A DNA stretch of 5,846 bases. It comes from Alphaproteobacteria bacterium. GTDB taxonomy: Bacteria > Pseudomonadota > Alphaproteobacteria > Rhizobiales > Rhizobiaceae. Positions within the stretch are counted from its first letter, which is position 1. The number at the start of each line of letters is the position of its first letter. The position numbers and the translations under genes were made by a program. The DNA is taken from the NCBI GenBank assembly GCA_017308345.1, contig JAFKFE010000411.1:1-5846 (forward strand), written 5' to 3'. Under the pieces are notes generated by a model. The model saw only the letters and a program-made list of their open reading frames with translations. It ran no database searches and was not told the origin of the DNA. Positions 5,602 through 5,846 of this stretch are shown piece by piece.

Positions 5602-5846
5602 CACATCACCGCCGCATCGTAGACGAGGCCGACCGCGCGCCCCTGATCGTCAATTGCATCGAGAGCGGTCCAATCCTCGCCCTGTTCGGGGCCGGTGCTG
5701 ATGAATGCGGATGCGCCAACCGCGGTTATCCTGAACTCCCCGCGCGCGAGAGCACAGCCATTGGCGGTGAAGGCACGGTCCCTTGCCCGGTATTGATGCG
5801 GATTGGCCGCACCCTGTTCCCGTACGGGCGGAATGGCGCGAACGGC
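5601..5846 (-). CDS. Unknown protein, C-terminal end (partial)
   Basis: An open frame enters from the right edge (first complete codon at 5846) and ends at TGA 5603-5601, giving 81 residues with no internal stop. A second in-frame TGA follows at once (5600-5598). The segment is mixed alpha/beta in character: EFRITAVGASAFISTG and GRAVGLVYDAAV look like strands, with one Cys in FTANGCALARGE. I do not recognise a family. The last base of its stop is the first base of ATG5601 of the next gene, so the two are very likely coupled in one operon. The 5' part is outside the window. Confidence 0.65.
   Translation of the reverse strand, partial: AVRAIPPVREQGAANPHQYRARDRAFTANGCALARGEFRITAVGASAFISTGPEQGEDWTALDAIDDQGRAVGLVYDAAVM

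Overview
This GC-rich window (dense reading frames, strong third-position G/C) looks like a proteobacterial chromosome. An alphaproteobacterium, perhaps sphingomonad-like, is a guess from gene style only. I see no RNA gene, transposase, CRISPR array or phage gene.

Left end, + strand (1-961): the tail of a LytS/YpdA-type sensor histidine kinase runs directly into a complete LytTR-type response regulator. The kinase stop and regulator start overlap in TTGA, so this is a translationally coupled two-component pair. A 252-base convergent spacer follows (962-1213).

The rest (1214-5846) is mostly a run of small exported proteins of unknown function on the minus strand, with one plus-strand lipoprotein hydrolase (2745-3632) set among them. 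Read in transcription order there are two minus-strand blocks. Block A (5846 to 3629) holds the C-terminus of an unknown protein, a 180-residue exported protein ending in an RYIHFR...RC tail, and a 442-residue exported three-part protein. Block B (2430 to 1214) holds a 194-residue exported protein with a Cys...CysTrp domain, a short frameshifted remnant of a relative of the 180-residue protein, and a 162-residue Cys-rich exported protein resembling the LprI/DUF1311 lysozyme-inhibitor-like family. The blocks share parts. The block B 194-residue protein resembles the N-terminal third of the 442-residue protein. The LprI-like protein weakly resembles its middle. The remnant matches the end of the 180-residue protein up to the stop codon. 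I read this as a duplicated, fused and partly decayed family of secreted envelope proteins.

The hydrolase and the 442-residue gene converge and end in the same CTAG palindrome, which supplies both TAG stops. The only gap over 300 bases is 2431-2744, between the divergent 194-residue gene and the hydrolase. It holds a 12-base perfect palindrome and a doubtful small reading frame. No substrate, partner or phenotype can be read from the sequence. Any link to envelope stress, lysozyme resistance or the adjacent LytTR system is a hypothesis.
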